A DNA stretch of 64,000 nt from Amycolatopsis solani. Its GTDB lineage: Bacteria > Actinomycetota > Actinomycetes > Mycobacteriales > Pseudonocardiaceae. The notes below the pieces were generated by a model. That model was not told the origin of the DNA and made no database searches. It was given only the letters and a program-made list of their open reading frames with translations. Shown piece after piece: positions 24,495-34,828 of this stretch; the first letter of the stretch is position 1, and each line of letters starts with the position of its first letter. The stretch is from positions 434,001 to 498,000 of the forward strand of contig NZ_JAWQJT010000002.1 in assembly GCF_033441515.1 (NCBI RefSeq), in the 5' to 3' direction. The position numbers and the translations under genes were made by a program.

Positions 24495-26204
24495 GTGCAC
24501 CGAACCCCGTGGGAGGCCGGCATCCGGGACCTCGAAGCCGCATCCCGGCTGCTCGACGTGACCAGCCGGGATGGGCTCGCGGAGTTCGTCAGCGAGCTCG
24601 TCACCGGCGCGAGCGGCGGGCGGCTCTCCCGCGATGCGGCCCGCGCGCTCACCGGCGTGCTCACCACCACCGCCCTGCGGACCGTGCCGACGCTGAGTGC
24701 GCTGGTCGGGGCCCGCCGGGCGGTCGCACCCCACGTGTACGGCCTGGCGCTCGAAGGCATGAGCGCCGAAGACCGCGACCACGAGCTCGCCCACCGGTTC
24801 GTCCGGTTCGCCGAGGCGGCGGCCGGCCGGGCGGCGCGCACGCCGGACGGTGTCGCGGCGGCGGTCGAAGCGGCGGCGCGCGAGTTCGTGCCCGGGCTCG
24901 CGCCACGACCAGGAAAGGAATCCCGCATGTTCGAAACAGAATCCCCGACGGCGGAGTACGGAGAGGCCGAGTACGGACGGCGCGGGCGGCGCGGCCGCTG
25001 GGCCGACGACGACGAGTACGGCGGCCAGGGCGAGGCCCCGTACGAGGCCGAGCACGGCTACGGCGAGTACGAACAGGCGGGCCAAGGCGAGTACGGCCAG
25101 GGTCAGTACGGGCACGGCGAGTACGGCGGGCACCAGGAATCCGAAGAGGCGGAGGAGGAGCGGTTCCTGCCGCTCATCCCGCTCGCCGGCAAGGTGCTCG
25201 GCGGCCTGCTGGGCGGCCTGATGAAGGAAGGCGAAGCGGAAGGCCAGTACGAGTCGGGCTACGGCGAAGCCGAAGCCGAAGCCGAGGGGGAAGGCGAAGG
25301 CGAGGCGGAGGACGAGTTCCTCGGCAAGATCCTCAAGCGCGTCCTCGGCCAGGAAGCCGAGCACGACGAGCTGGCGCTGTCACCCGCCCAGGAAGCCGAG
25401 TTCGCCGGGCACCTGATGGAGGTCTCGAACGAGCAGGAGCTGGACCACTTCCTCGGCGGGCTGGTGAACACCGTCGGCAAGGTCGTGCAGGGCGTGCGCG
25501 GCGCGGCGAACTCCCCGCAGGGCCGCGCGCTGATCGCCGCGGTCAAGCCGCTGGCCAAGTCGGCACTGCCCGCGCTCGGCGGGGCCATCGGCACCGCGAT
25601 CGCACCAGGCATCGGCACGCAGGTCGGCTCGGCGCTCGGCACCGCGGCCGGCTCGCTGTTCGAGGGCGAAGCCTCCTTGACGCAGGAGCAGGAAGAGTTC
25701 GAAACGGCCCGCCGGATCGTCCGGCTGGCGTCGGCGGCGGCTCAGGACGTGGCCTCCGCGCCGTCCGGCGGCTCGCCGCGGCTGGTCGGCGAGCTCAGCC
25801 TGTTCCGGGCCTCACGCCGGTTCGCGCCGTCGCTGTACCGCCGCGGGCTCCGGCGGCTCTCCCCGATGGCCCGGCGGTTCTACGGCCGCCGCTACCGCAG
25901 CTTCCGGCGCCGCTACGGCAGCAGCTCGTACCGGCGGCACTACGGCTACCACGGCTTCGGCTACCGCCCCCACTACGGCCACTACGGGTACGGGTACCCG
26001 TATCAAACCGGCCCGGAACCCGAGCCCGCGCCGTCGCAGCCGCCCGGCCCGCCGCAGCCCGGCTTCAAGTGGGTCGCCGTGCCGGTCGACGCTCCCGAGC
26101 CCGCCGCGGAGCCCGCGCCACCGGCCGGTGACGCCGCTCCGGCGTCGGGCGAGTACGCCTACAGCGCCAACGGGCGGGGCCGGTCCCGCGACGGCGGTCT
26201 GTGA
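24495..26204 (+). CDS. Unknown protein with duplicated helical domain, acidic Tyr-Gly-Glu repeats and glycine zipper
   Basis: The 569-residue frame has an N-terminal helical domain (about 1-144). A Tyr/Gly/Glu-rich acidic stretch follows (about 150-290, EYGE/QYG-like units). Next is a second copy of the helical domain (about 295-455) with a glycine zipper (ALPALGGAIGTAIAPGIGTQ). The end is a basic Arg/Tyr/His-rich segment and a proline-rich tail. Both helical domains share the order aspartate/leucine helix, RALTG/RALIA, AxPTLSA/ALPALGG, then an ARRIVRLA-type helix, implying duplication. A strong ribosome-binding site (AGGAAAGGA) precedes in-frame ATG 24927, so a separate 425-residue product may be made. 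The first start is uncertain: GTG 24495 is almost leaderless, and GGGAGG at 24511 precedes an in-frame ATC at 24522. No signal peptide or known family was recognised. First gene of a sigma-54 operon. Confidence 0.75.
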   Translation: MHRTPWEAGIRDLEAASRLLDVTSRDGLAEFVSELVTGASGGRLSRDAARALTGVLTTTALRTVPTLSALVGARRAVAPHVYGLALEGMSAEDRDHELAHRFVRFAEAAAGRAARTPDGVAAAVEAAAREFVPGLAPRPGKESRMFETESPTAEYGEAEYGRRGRRGRWADDDEYGGQGEAPYEAEHGYGEYEQAGQGEYGQGQYGHGEYGGHQESEEAEEERFLPLIPLAGKVLGGLLGGLMKEGEAEGQYESGYGEAEAEAEGEGEGEAEDEFLGKILKRVLGQEAEHDELALSPAQEAEFAGHLMEVSNEQELDHFLGGLVNTVGKVVQGVRGAANSPQGRALIAAVKPLAKSALPALGGAIGTAIAPGIGTQVGSALGTAAGSLFEGEASLTQEQEEFETARRIVRLASAAAQDVASAPSGGSPRLVGELSLFRASRRFAPSLYRRGLRRLSPMARRFYGRRYRSFRRRYGSSSYRRHYGYHGFGYRPHYGHYGYGYPYQTGPEPEPAPSQPPGPPQPGFKWVAVPVDAPEPAAEPAPPAGDAAPASGEYAYSANGRGRSRDGGL

Positions 26205-26211
26205 GGCGACC

Positions 26212-27558
26212 ATGGCCGCTCCCGTGTCCGCCACCTGGCTGCTCGAGCAGGAGACCCGCGCGCTGCTGACCCGGCTCGCGGCGGTCGAACCGTTCGTGCT
26301 CCAGGAAACCTGCGTCGCGGCGGCGGCGCTGTCGCCCGCCGCGCTGTCGGGGATCGAGCAGTACCTGATCGCGGGCAGGCGCGCGGTCCGCCGCCGGGCG
26401 GAGGAGTTCCTGCGGTGGCTGCGCGGCCACGGTTCGGCCGCGCCCGCCGCCGAGCAGCAGCGCCGGTTCTGGGTGCTGCGCCTGGCTTTCCAGAACGCGC
26501 TGACCCAGTTCGACCTGTTCTCCGAGGTGATCACCCAGCGCAGCGAGCACGACAACGGCGTGCTGCTCTCCGGGCTCGACCTGGCCGCCGCGGACGCGCT
26601 GCGGCTGCCCGGCACGCCCATCGAGGGGCCGCCCGTCGTCTGCTCGTTCCACCGCGGGATCGGCGGCTCGATCCGCCGGGCCCGCACCCGGCTCCCCGGC
26701 GGCGGCGACAACCCGGTCGCGCTGCTGCGCATCCCGCGTGAACGGATCGGGTTCGGGGTCGCCTCGACCCTCGGCCACGAGGCCGGGCACCAGGGCGCGG
26801 CGCTGCTCGGGCTCGTCGAGTCGTTGCGGGCCCGGCTCGACGAGACCCGCTGGCGGGCCGGCGACCACGCGCGCGAGCTGTGGCGGACGTGGCTCAGCGA
26901 GATCGTCGCCGACGTCTGGGCGGTCGCGAAGGTCGGGATCGGCTCGACGCTCGGCCTGATCGGCCTGGTCAGCCTGCCCCGGGGGTTCGTGTTCAAGCCG
27001 CCCGACGACGACCCGCACCCGGTCCCGTGGCTGCGGGTGCTGCTCAGCTGCGCCGTCGGCGACCGCTTCTACCCGGATCCGCAGTGGGCCGGGCTGGCCG
27101 CGACCTGGCGGTCCATGTACCCGCTGACCGGGCTGCGGCCCGAGCTCGCCGACACCCTCGCCGCGCTGCGCGCGGACATCCCGGAACTCGTCGGGTTCGT
27201 TGCCGGGCACCGCCCGCCACAGCTGCGGGGCCGGGCGCTCGGCGACGTCCTCACCGGCCCGGACCGGACGCGCCCGGCCCTGCTGCGGCGCTTCTGGTCG
27301 TGGCAGGCGGACCCGGACCGGATGGCGGCCGCGCCGCCGATGCTCGCCTTCGCCGTGCTCGGCCAGGCGCGGGCGGACGGGCTCCTCTCCCCGGAACGGG
27401 AGAGCGCGACGCTGCGCCGCCTCATCGGCCGGTGGGCCGTCACCAGCACGCTCGAGACGGCCCGCGCCACCAGCCGTCTGTTCGCCGGGCAGCCACTGCT
27501 CCCGGCACCCCCGTCAGTCAGCGCACCGCACTTGGAGGAACACCGTGCCGAATCCTGA
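26212..27558 (+). CDS. Unknown protein with HEAGH zinc-peptidase motif
   Basis: A 448-residue protein. Its helical first 130 residues contain no recognised domain. HEAGH at residues 189-193 is a canonical HExxH zinc-binding motif in the context STLGHEAGHQGAALL. The later LSEIVADVWAVAK (Glu 230, Asp 234) is placed like the third-ligand helix of gluzincin-type metallopeptidases. A moderately hydrophobic patch (about 240-262) is too weak to call a transmembrane helix. No signal peptide is evident. It starts eight bases after the preceding gene and overlaps the next, so it is in the middle of the sigma-54 operon. Peptidase activity is an inference from the motif. Confidence 0.8.
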   Translation: MAAPVSATWLLEQETRALLTRLAAVEPFVLQETCVAAAALSPAALSGIEQYLIAGRRAVRRRAEEFLRWLRGHGSAAPAAEQQRRFWVLRLAFQNALTQFDLFSEVITQRSEHDNGVLLSGLDLAAADALRLPGTPIEGPPVVCSFHRGIGGSIRRARTRLPGGGDNPVALLRIPRERIGFGVASTLGHEAGHQGAALLGLVESLRARLDETRWRAGDHARELWRTWLSEIVADVWAVAKVGIGSTLGLIGLVSLPRGFVFKPPDDDPHPVPWLRVLLSCAVGDRFYPDPQWAGLAATWRSMYPLTGLRPELADTLAALRADIPELVGFVAGHRPPQLRGRALGDVLTGPDRTRPALLRRFWSWQADPDRMAAAPPMLAFAVLGQARADGLLSPERESATLRRLIGRWAVTSTLETARATSRLFAGQPLLPAPPSVSAPHLEEHRAES

Positions 27559-29332
27559 GCCCGTCCACGATCTCGACCTGACCGCGAAGCCGCGCCGAAC
27601 GACCGCGGGCGGCATCGTGCTGCTCGAAACCACACTGCCGAAGGGAACCAGCACCTACCGGGTCTTCTGGACGATCACCGGCCCGGTGCGCTTGACCGAG
27701 CAGGACACTCAGATCGCGCTGCTCGGCGCGACGCAGGTCAGCGATCGGGTGACCCTCCTTGAGAAGACGAACCGCGTGTTGCGAGCCACGCTCGACACCG
27801 CTCCGCTGGCCGTCGGCTCGTGGACAGTCGGTCTCCGGCTCGTCGTCATCGACGACAGCCCCGGTGAAGGCGTGGCCCGCGAGCTTTCCGGTGAAGCCGG
27901 GCCCATCGAAGTGCTGCCGCGCCCGTTCGCGGCCGGCGACGACGTGGCCGTGACCCTCAAGCGCGCCCAGGTCCCGCCCACCGAAGACCAGTCCCTGTGG
28001 GTGGCGATCCGCAACAGCACCAACGCGATCGGCTTCGAGAACTTCAGCCGGTTCGTCGACCAGGTGATGTGCGGTGACCTGCCGGGGCAGCCGAGCAAGC
28101 GCGAGCGGCACAAGCTGGCCAAGGTCGACCGCCGGACCGCACTGCCGTTCCCCAACGTCAACCGCTACCGCCTGCTGAAGGCCGCGACCGAGGTCTTCCT
28201 CATGGTGAACTGCGGGGTCGACCGCCGGGTGTTCGACGGGGTCGACGTCGCAGAAGAGTCCCGGCGGCTCAACCGGCCGGTCAGCAAGACCGACATCGAG
28301 CGGGAGTTCCGCGACTACCTCGTCCAGGTCGACCGCGGCAACGGCGGGGGCACCCTCGACGTCCTGCCTTACCTCGGGCTGATCCGGCTGCAGCTGCGGG
28401 ACGTGGCCGTGACGGGGAAGGCGAACGACGACGAGGATGCGGAGGCGTGCTTCGGGATACTGGCCGACAAGCTCGTCCACCCGTGCTTCCTGGAGCTCAT
28501 CTGGTCGTTCTGGACGGACGAAGCGGGCCCGCTGCAGGCGCTGAAGGCGATCAGCTGGCGGTTCCAGAACCGCGCGGCCGGCTCGCCGCGGCGGGACCCG
28601 CTGGCCACCATGGACATCGATCCGCTGCGCCCGCTCAACAACCTCGTCTGGGGCTGGATCCAGGACGAGCAGCACCGGCTCACGATGTCCCGCCGCGCCT
28701 ACGAATACGACCACGCCTACGGGCTGGAGCTCTCGACCCGGCAGGGCCCGCCGGTGCGAGGCGTGGACAGCCGGTCGCGGTTCCTCGACGCGTTCCACAA
28801 CCTCCTGTCGCTGTGCGAGGTGTTCTACCGCTGCGACGACGACACCACGGTCATCGCCGACGGGTTCGGGATGCTGAACGCGTTGAAGGAGACCCACCTG
28901 CTGCTCACCCAGGGCGCGCACAACCAGTACGGCGACCTGCCGTGGACCGCGCGCCACGAAATGCTGATGGCCGAATGGATCCTGGCCCGCCCGGAGCTGA
29001 AGGACTTCCTGGCCACCCGGACCATGGTGGCCTACCAGGAGACCTGGATGGACCGGGTCGAAGCGATGAACCGGCTGCAGCACTGGACGGACGTGTCGGT
29101 GCAGCACTTCCGGGACCTCGCGGTGTTCGGCGAGCAGCTGCTGCTCAGCATCCGGTTCGCCGCGTGGAGCGTGGTGATCAACCCCGAAAACGCGGCGCAG
29201 TGGGCCCGGTACTTCCGCGCCGAGGTGAAGGGCTACATCTACGCCTACCGCGCGGTCAGCGGCGTGGACCTGACGCGGCGCGACGCCTCGGCGGCGCCGG
29301 TGCGCGAGCGCCACGGTGCCTACCGCTCCTGA
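27545..29332 (+). CDS. Unknown 595-residue protein of the sigma-54 operon
   Basis: No known family was recognised. Residues about 1-125 look like a beta-sandwich (alternating hydrophobic strands such as GIVLLETTLPKGTSTYRVFW and WTVGLRLVVIDDSPGEG). Residues 150-590 are predicted mostly helical, with Trp- and His-containing segments (LELIWSFWTDEAGPL, LTQGAHNQYGDLPWTARHE). There is no signal peptide and no clear membrane helix. GTG 27545 follows GGAGGAAC and overlaps the HEAGH gene by 14 bp; the downstream amidohydrolase gene overlaps it by 17 bp. Compositionally ordinary for the genome, so not obviously recent DNA. Confidence 0.75.
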   Translation: MPNPEPVHDLDLTAKPRRTTAGGIVLLETTLPKGTSTYRVFWTITGPVRLTEQDTQIALLGATQVSDRVTLLEKTNRVLRATLDTAPLAVGSWTVGLRLVVIDDSPGEGVARELSGEAGPIEVLPRPFAAGDDVAVTLKRAQVPPTEDQSLWVAIRNSTNAIGFENFSRFVDQVMCGDLPGQPSKRERHKLAKVDRRTALPFPNVNRYRLLKAATEVFLMVNCGVDRRVFDGVDVAEESRRLNRPVSKTDIEREFRDYLVQVDRGNGGGTLDVLPYLGLIRLQLRDVAVTGKANDDEDAEACFGILADKLVHPCFLELIWSFWTDEAGPLQALKAISWRFQNRAAGSPRRDPLATMDIDPLRPLNNLVWGWIQDEQHRLTMSRRAYEYDHAYGLELSTRQGPPVRGVDSRSRFLDAFHNLLSLCEVFYRCDDDTTVIADGFGMLNALKETHLLLTQGAHNQYGDLPWTARHEMLMAEWILARPELKDFLATRTMVAYQETWMDRVEAMNRLQHWTDVSVQHFRDLAVFGEQLLLSIRFAAWSVVINPENAAQWARYFRAEVKGYIYAYRAVSGVDLTRRDASAAPVRERHGAYRS

Positions 29333-30060
29333 CCCGGGCGGGCCGGCGCGGGTCATCGACGCGCACTGCCACGCGGGTCCCGGCGACGGGTTCAGCGGGC
29401 CGTGGGACACCTCGGCGCCGCTGTCCCGCTACCTGCGGCGCTGCGACGAGGCCGGGATCGGGGCCTCGGTGCTGTTCGCCGCGTTCCACTCCGACTACGC
29501 CACCGCCAACGAGGCCGTCGGCCGGATCGTCGCCGGGCGGCCCGGCCGGTTCTTCGGGTTCGCGTTCGTGCACGCCGAGCGCGACCGCGGCCGGGTCCGG
29601 TCGCTCGTGCACCGCGTGGTGACCGGTTTCGGCTTCTGCGGCATCAAGGTGCACCGCCACGACGCCCGGATCAGCCGGGAGATCTGCGAGGTCGCGGCGG
29701 AGTTCCGGCTGCCCGTGCTGTACGACGTCGTCGGCGAGACCGCCGCGGCCGAGCTGCTTGCGACCGAGTTCCCGGGCGTCGACTTCGTCATCCCGCACCT
29801 GGGCAGCTTCGCCGACGACTGGAGTGCCCAGCTCGCGTTCACCGGCCTGCTCGCCGAACACCCCAACGTCTACACCGACACGTCCGGGGTGCGCCGGTTC
29901 GACCTGCTGGAGCGCGCGATCGCGCTGGCCGGCCCGGAAAAGGTCCTGTTCGGGTCGGATGGGCCGTGGCTGCACCCCGGGCTGGAACTGGCGAAGATCC
30001 GGCTGCTGCGGCTGCCGCCGTCGGCGGAATCCCTGGTGCTGGGTGGGAACTTCCTCCGCC

Positions 30061-31341
<1,281 letters not shown>

Positions 31342-31599
31342 GGGTGGTCAGCGGCGTCACGCCGGGAACGAACGCGAACGTGGACTCGGGCACGGTGAAC
31401 GGACGGCCGATCCCGGCTCCCGGAACGGCGTCCTGCACTCTCTTGATCGCGCGCCTGGCCTTCTTAGCGGACGGGTAGAGCCGGCTCGACTTGGCCAGTT
31501 CCCGCTGCTCGCCCTTGCGATCCGCGATGAACACCCAGCCGAAGCCGTCGTCGTTCACGGTGACTATTTCGAACCAATAATCTTGCACAGCACGTCCCT

Positions 31600-33669
31600 T
31601 CATCGAGACCGGTGGAGCGCGAGCGCCCGCGCGGCGTGCGCCCGGCGGCGGGCGAGCACCTCCTGGACACCCGGGTCGCCCACCGGCCGGTCCAGCACCG
31701 CGGCCGGTCGTTCGAACTTCAGCACCACGACGTCGGCCGCCTGGTCGGCGGTCACCCCTGGGGAGCGCAGCACCGCGTCGACGGCGGCGTAGTCCCCGCG
31801 CAGCTCGGTGACCAGGTAGTCCACCTGAGCGTCCAAATCGGACAGAATGGCCGAGCCTGGTACCCGGCCCCGGAAACCGTGCCGGAACAGCCCCGCCCGG
31901 CGGTTCGCGCTCGTCCACTGCGCGAGGCCGATGCCGGGCAGGCGCGGCCCGGTGCGCGCGGTCGTGCTCCGGTCCCGCACCTCGTCCGGGGTGAAGTCCC
32001 GTACCCGGCCGGTGAAGTCGGCCGACCGCATCGGGGTGTCTTCCCGGCTGCCTTCGATCCGGTCCGGCTGCACCCCCGACTCGGCGATCAGGTTGCCGAC
32101 CACGCCGGCCGCACCGTTGACCGGGTAGTGGTAGGTGTTCACCAGCAGGTCCATCACCCGCCGGATCCGGGCGTCCTGGCCGGTGGGGACGGTGCTCGCC
32201 GCCGGCGGCAGGTGCCGCCCGTCGCGGCGGCAGGTGATGACCGCGAAGAACCGGCTTTGCGGGCCGGTCAGGTCGAGCTTGCCGTCCGGGCGGGTGCGCA
32301 GCGACTTCTCGCCGACCGTCTGGCCGACCGTTTGGCCGACATTGCCGCCGATCACGCGGATCCGGCCCGGCCGCACGTCGGTCACGACGTCGCAGTGCGT
32401 GGCCCGGTAGCGCGCGTCCCCGATGTTGTCGTAGGTGGCGCCGCTGTCCTGCCGCGCCGCGCACACCAGATCGCCGACCCGCGGCACGGCCTCGGTGGCC
32501 CGGAACGCCCAGAACGGGTTCGCGGTGTCCCCGCGCAGCCGGTTGGCCCGCGCCGCCCGGATGTAGGACTGGTGCGCCGCCGAATAGCGGAACGCGGGCC
32601 CGGCCCCCGCCCGGCGCATCACGTACGAGACGAACACCGCGCTCCACGGATGCCCGGCCTGGTAGGCCTTGCTTCGCAGTTGCGCGTCGGACACCGTGAC
32701 GCCGACGCCCTCGCGGTAGTACTCGCGCAGGAGCGCCGAGGCCGCCGCGTCGGTCTCGGTCAGCGCGGCCCCACGGCCCGGCCGCCAGCGCCGGAACTGC
32801 TCGCGCGCCACTTTGGCGATCGCTTCGCACAGCGGCTGCGCCGGCCCGCCCGGCGAGGGCGCTTCGTGCTCCGGCCCACCGTGCCCGCCGGCCTCGGGCA
32901 GGTCCGTCCCGGGATCTGCGAGCAGCCGCCACCCGAAGATCCGCGGGATGTCGTCGTGCGCGACGCGCGTCCGCTCCACCCGGAAGGTCCGGCTCCCCGG
33001 CGCGAGGGCGGCGGCGACCCGCAGGCTGTTGGCGGCGGTCCCCTCACCCGGCCGGAACAGGACCCGCAGCGCCCCCGTCCCGGCGGCCTTCCGCTTCCGG
33101 GCCCAGGCGATCAGCGGCGCCGGATCGGTGTACAGCGCGTCGAACGCGTGCACCTCGTCCGGGTCGGCGTGTCGCAGGATGGCCATCAGGGCCGACCCGC
33201 CACCGGAGTGCGCGGTGAGGATGAGCTTGCCGCGCGTGGCGTGCACGCCGGTCGCGGCGGAGAACCGGCGCAGCGCGTCATCCACCAGCCGCGCGAGCGC
33301 GCCCGGCGCGGTCAGGGCGGGGAAGCTGTAGCGCCGTCCGCCGTGGAAGTGCCCGCGGGGGAGGACGAGCAGGGTGGGCGTGCGCCTGCCCCGCGTCGCC
33401 GGGTTCGCGGGATCCGACAAATCGAGTCCACTGCGGCGTTCCTTGTCGTCCGGCAGCGTCATCCGGGCCCCACGTGCGGAGAACCCGTGCAGGTGCACGA
33501 CAACGTCGACGGTGGCGGCCCGCGGCATCGACCCCCACCGCAGCACCAGGTCCGGCCCGGTACCCCGATGGCGCACCAGCTGCGGAAGCCGTTCCACGAC
33601 CAGCCGGCCGCCGTGCGTGCGGTCGTGCGGAGCGCGGTGTTCGAGCACCGCCGCGGGAGATGCCGTCAT
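31600..33669 (-). CDS. Multidomain hydrolase: alpha/beta-hydrolase-like + DUF2272 + phage tail-tip lysozyme
   Basis: The protein has 689 residues. Residues about 25-235 resemble an alpha/beta hydrolase with nucleophile motif AHSGGG in LILTAHSGGGSALMAIL. Residues about 270-460 match DUF2272 (AGHPWSAVFVSYVMRRAG, YSAAHQSYIRAAR, GDLVCAAR). Residues about 485-650 are a phage tail-tip lysozyme-like domain (LLVNTYHYPVNGAAGVVGNL, with a Glu in AESG, and GIGLAQWTSANRR). No signal peptide is visible, so it would need lysis or a dedicated device to reach peptidoglycan. ATG 33669 lies 31 nt after the predicted sigma-54 start site and follows AAAGGG. First gene of the leftward sigma-54 operon, coupled to the DUF1508-like gene by an ATGA overlap. 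Confidence 0.85.
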   Translation of the reverse strand: MTASPAAVLEHRAPHDRTHGGRLVVERLPQLVRHRGTGPDLVLRWGSMPRAATVDVVVHLHGFSARGARMTLPDDKERRSGLDLSDPANPATRGRRTPTLLVLPRGHFHGGRRYSFPALTAPGALARLVDDALRRFSAATGVHATRGKLILTAHSGGGSALMAILRHADPDEVHAFDALYTDPAPLIAWARKRKAAGTGALRVLFRPGEGTAANSLRVAAALAPGSRTFRVERTRVAHDDIPRIFGWRLLADPGTDLPEAGGHGGPEHEAPSPGGPAQPLCEAIAKVAREQFRRWRPGRGAALTETDAAASALLREYYREGVGVTVSDAQLRSKAYQAGHPWSAVFVSYVMRRAGAGPAFRYSAAHQSYIRAARANRLRGDTANPFWAFRATEAVPRVGDLVCAARQDSGATYDNIGDARYRATHCDVVTDVRPGRIRVIGGNVGQTVGQTVGEKSLRTRPDGKLDLTGPQSRFFAVITCRRDGRHLPPAASTVPTGQDARIRRVMDLLVNTYHYPVNGAAGVVGNLIAESGVQPDRIEGSREDTPMRSADFTGRVRDFTPDEVRDRSTTARTGPRLPGIGLAQWTSANRRAGLFRHGFRGRVPGSAILSDLDAQVDYLVTELRGDYAAVDAVLRSPGVTADQAADVVVLKFERPAAVLDRPVGDPGVQEVLARRRAHAARALALHRSR

Positions 33670-33710
33670 GGCCGACCCTTTCCGAAGCCCCGGGTGTCGG
33701 CCCCTGTGCC

Positions 33711-33726
33711 TGCAAGATGCGGGCCA
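33711..33726 (-). promoter_or_regulatory. Sigma-54 -24/-12 promoter of the leftward lysozyme/activator operon
   Basis: Read on the minus strand the element is TGGCCCGCATCTTGCA, with GG and GC ten bases apart. It differs from the other two copies only in the N4 spacer or final base. Predicted transcription begins near 33700, giving a 31-nt leader before ATG 33669, almost the same as the 32-nt rpoN leader. Confidence 0.87.
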
Positions 33727-33816
33727 GCACCGGAGCTCCACCCCACGCCTACGAAACGGCCGAACCGCCCGAAGTGTTACCGACCGGACGACGGCTTCGT
33801 CTGTCAGGATGCCTCG

Positions 33817-34713
33817 GTGTCACTTGTCGCCCGCTGGTGCCTGGAACACCTGGGGAGCGCGCCGGTGGAGGAGTTGTTCAGCTCCGGGCACTTGTCCACC
33901 GTCATCGGGCTCCGCCTGGCCGACGGCCGCGAGGTCGTGGTCAAGGTGCGCCCGGCCGCGCCGCGGGTGGCGGCGTGCGTCGAGGTTCAGCGGCGCCTGT
34001 TCCAAGCCGGTTATCCCTGCCCGGAACCGCTCACCGGCGCGGCGCCCTTCGGTGACGACATCGCCACCGCGGAGGTCTACGTCCCGGGCGGCGATGTGCT
34101 GCCGCGCGCGGACCACGCGCCCGCCGCCTTCGCCGAGGCGTTCGCGCGGCTGATCCGGCTGGCCCCCGGCCCCGCCGAGGTACCCGCCCTCGCCCCACCA
34201 CCGTCGTGGGCGGACTGGAACCAGCCCGGGAACGGCCTGTGGCCGCGCTCGGAGGAATCCGATGTCGACCTCGACGCCGTACCGGGCGCGGAGTGGATCG
34301 ACGAGGTGGGGCGCCGTGCCCGCGACCGGTTGCGCGTCGGTGGCTCCCGTGCGGTGGTCGGCCACAGCGACTGGCTCGCCGGCAACCTGCGCTGGAGCGA
34401 AGACGCGCTGCTGGTGGTGCACGACTGGGACAGCCTGACGGTGGACGGCGAAGACGTCTTGGTCGGCTTCGCGGCCGCGCTTTACTCGACCGTTGCCGAG
34501 GAGAAGCTGGCCACGGTCGGGGAAACGCGGCGATTCCTCGGTGCGTACGGCGAAGCGCGTGGCCGGGCCCTGAGTACCGAGGAACTCCGGCGCGCCTGGG
34601 CAGCGGGCGTGTGGACGAGGGCCTACGACGCCAAGTTCCAGCACGCGGCCGGGAAGCCGATCACCGCGTTGTCGGAGAACGAGGCACGCGAGCGCCTCCG
34701 CCGGGCCGGATGA
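33817..34713 (+). CDS. Aminoglycoside phosphotransferase (APH)-fold kinase
   Basis: A 298-residue protein of the APH/choline kinase superfamily. GHSDWLAGNLRW supplies the catalytic Asp and the metal-binding Asn of the HxDxxxxN motif, and VVHDWDSL is the DFG-equivalent. REVVVKVRPAA holds the ATP-binding Lys. The substrate could be an antibiotic, sugar or other small molecule; resistance is not implied by the fold alone. GTG 33817 gives the best N-terminus. It is divergent from the sigma-54 leftward operon. Confidence 0.82.
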   Translation: MSLVARWCLEHLGSAPVEELFSSGHLSTVIGLRLADGREVVVKVRPAAPRVAACVEVQRRLFQAGYPCPEPLTGAAPFGDDIATAEVYVPGGDVLPRADHAPAAFAEAFARLIRLAPGPAEVPALAPPPSWADWNQPGNGLWPRSEESDVDLDAVPGAEWIDEVGRRARDRLRVGGSRAVVGHSDWLAGNLRWSEDALLVVHDWDSLTVDGEDVLVGFAAALYSTVAEEKLATVGETRRFLGAYGEARGRALSTEELRRAWAAGVWTRAYDAKFQHAAGKPITALSENEARERLRRAG

Positions 34714-34828
34714 CCGGGTGGCCCTCCCAGTACCTGTCTCACCAGTGACTCCCAGCCGTCCCGGACGCCTGCCAGCCTGCTTTCAGAGGGCTCCACGCGC
34801 CCCGAACAGCCGAAGGGACGAAGACCAC

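Noticed and set aside
26212..27558. Assignment of the HEAGH protein to DUF4157, the metallopeptidase-like family linked to contractile injection systems
   Set aside because: The surrounding sequence does not follow the HEAAHVVQQ-type context of that family; only the short zinc motif is shared.
33817..34713. Calling the APH-fold protein an aminoglycoside-resistance gene
   Set aside because: The kinase motifs are shared by choline, homoserine and macrolide kinases; nothing in the sequence points to aminoglycosides.
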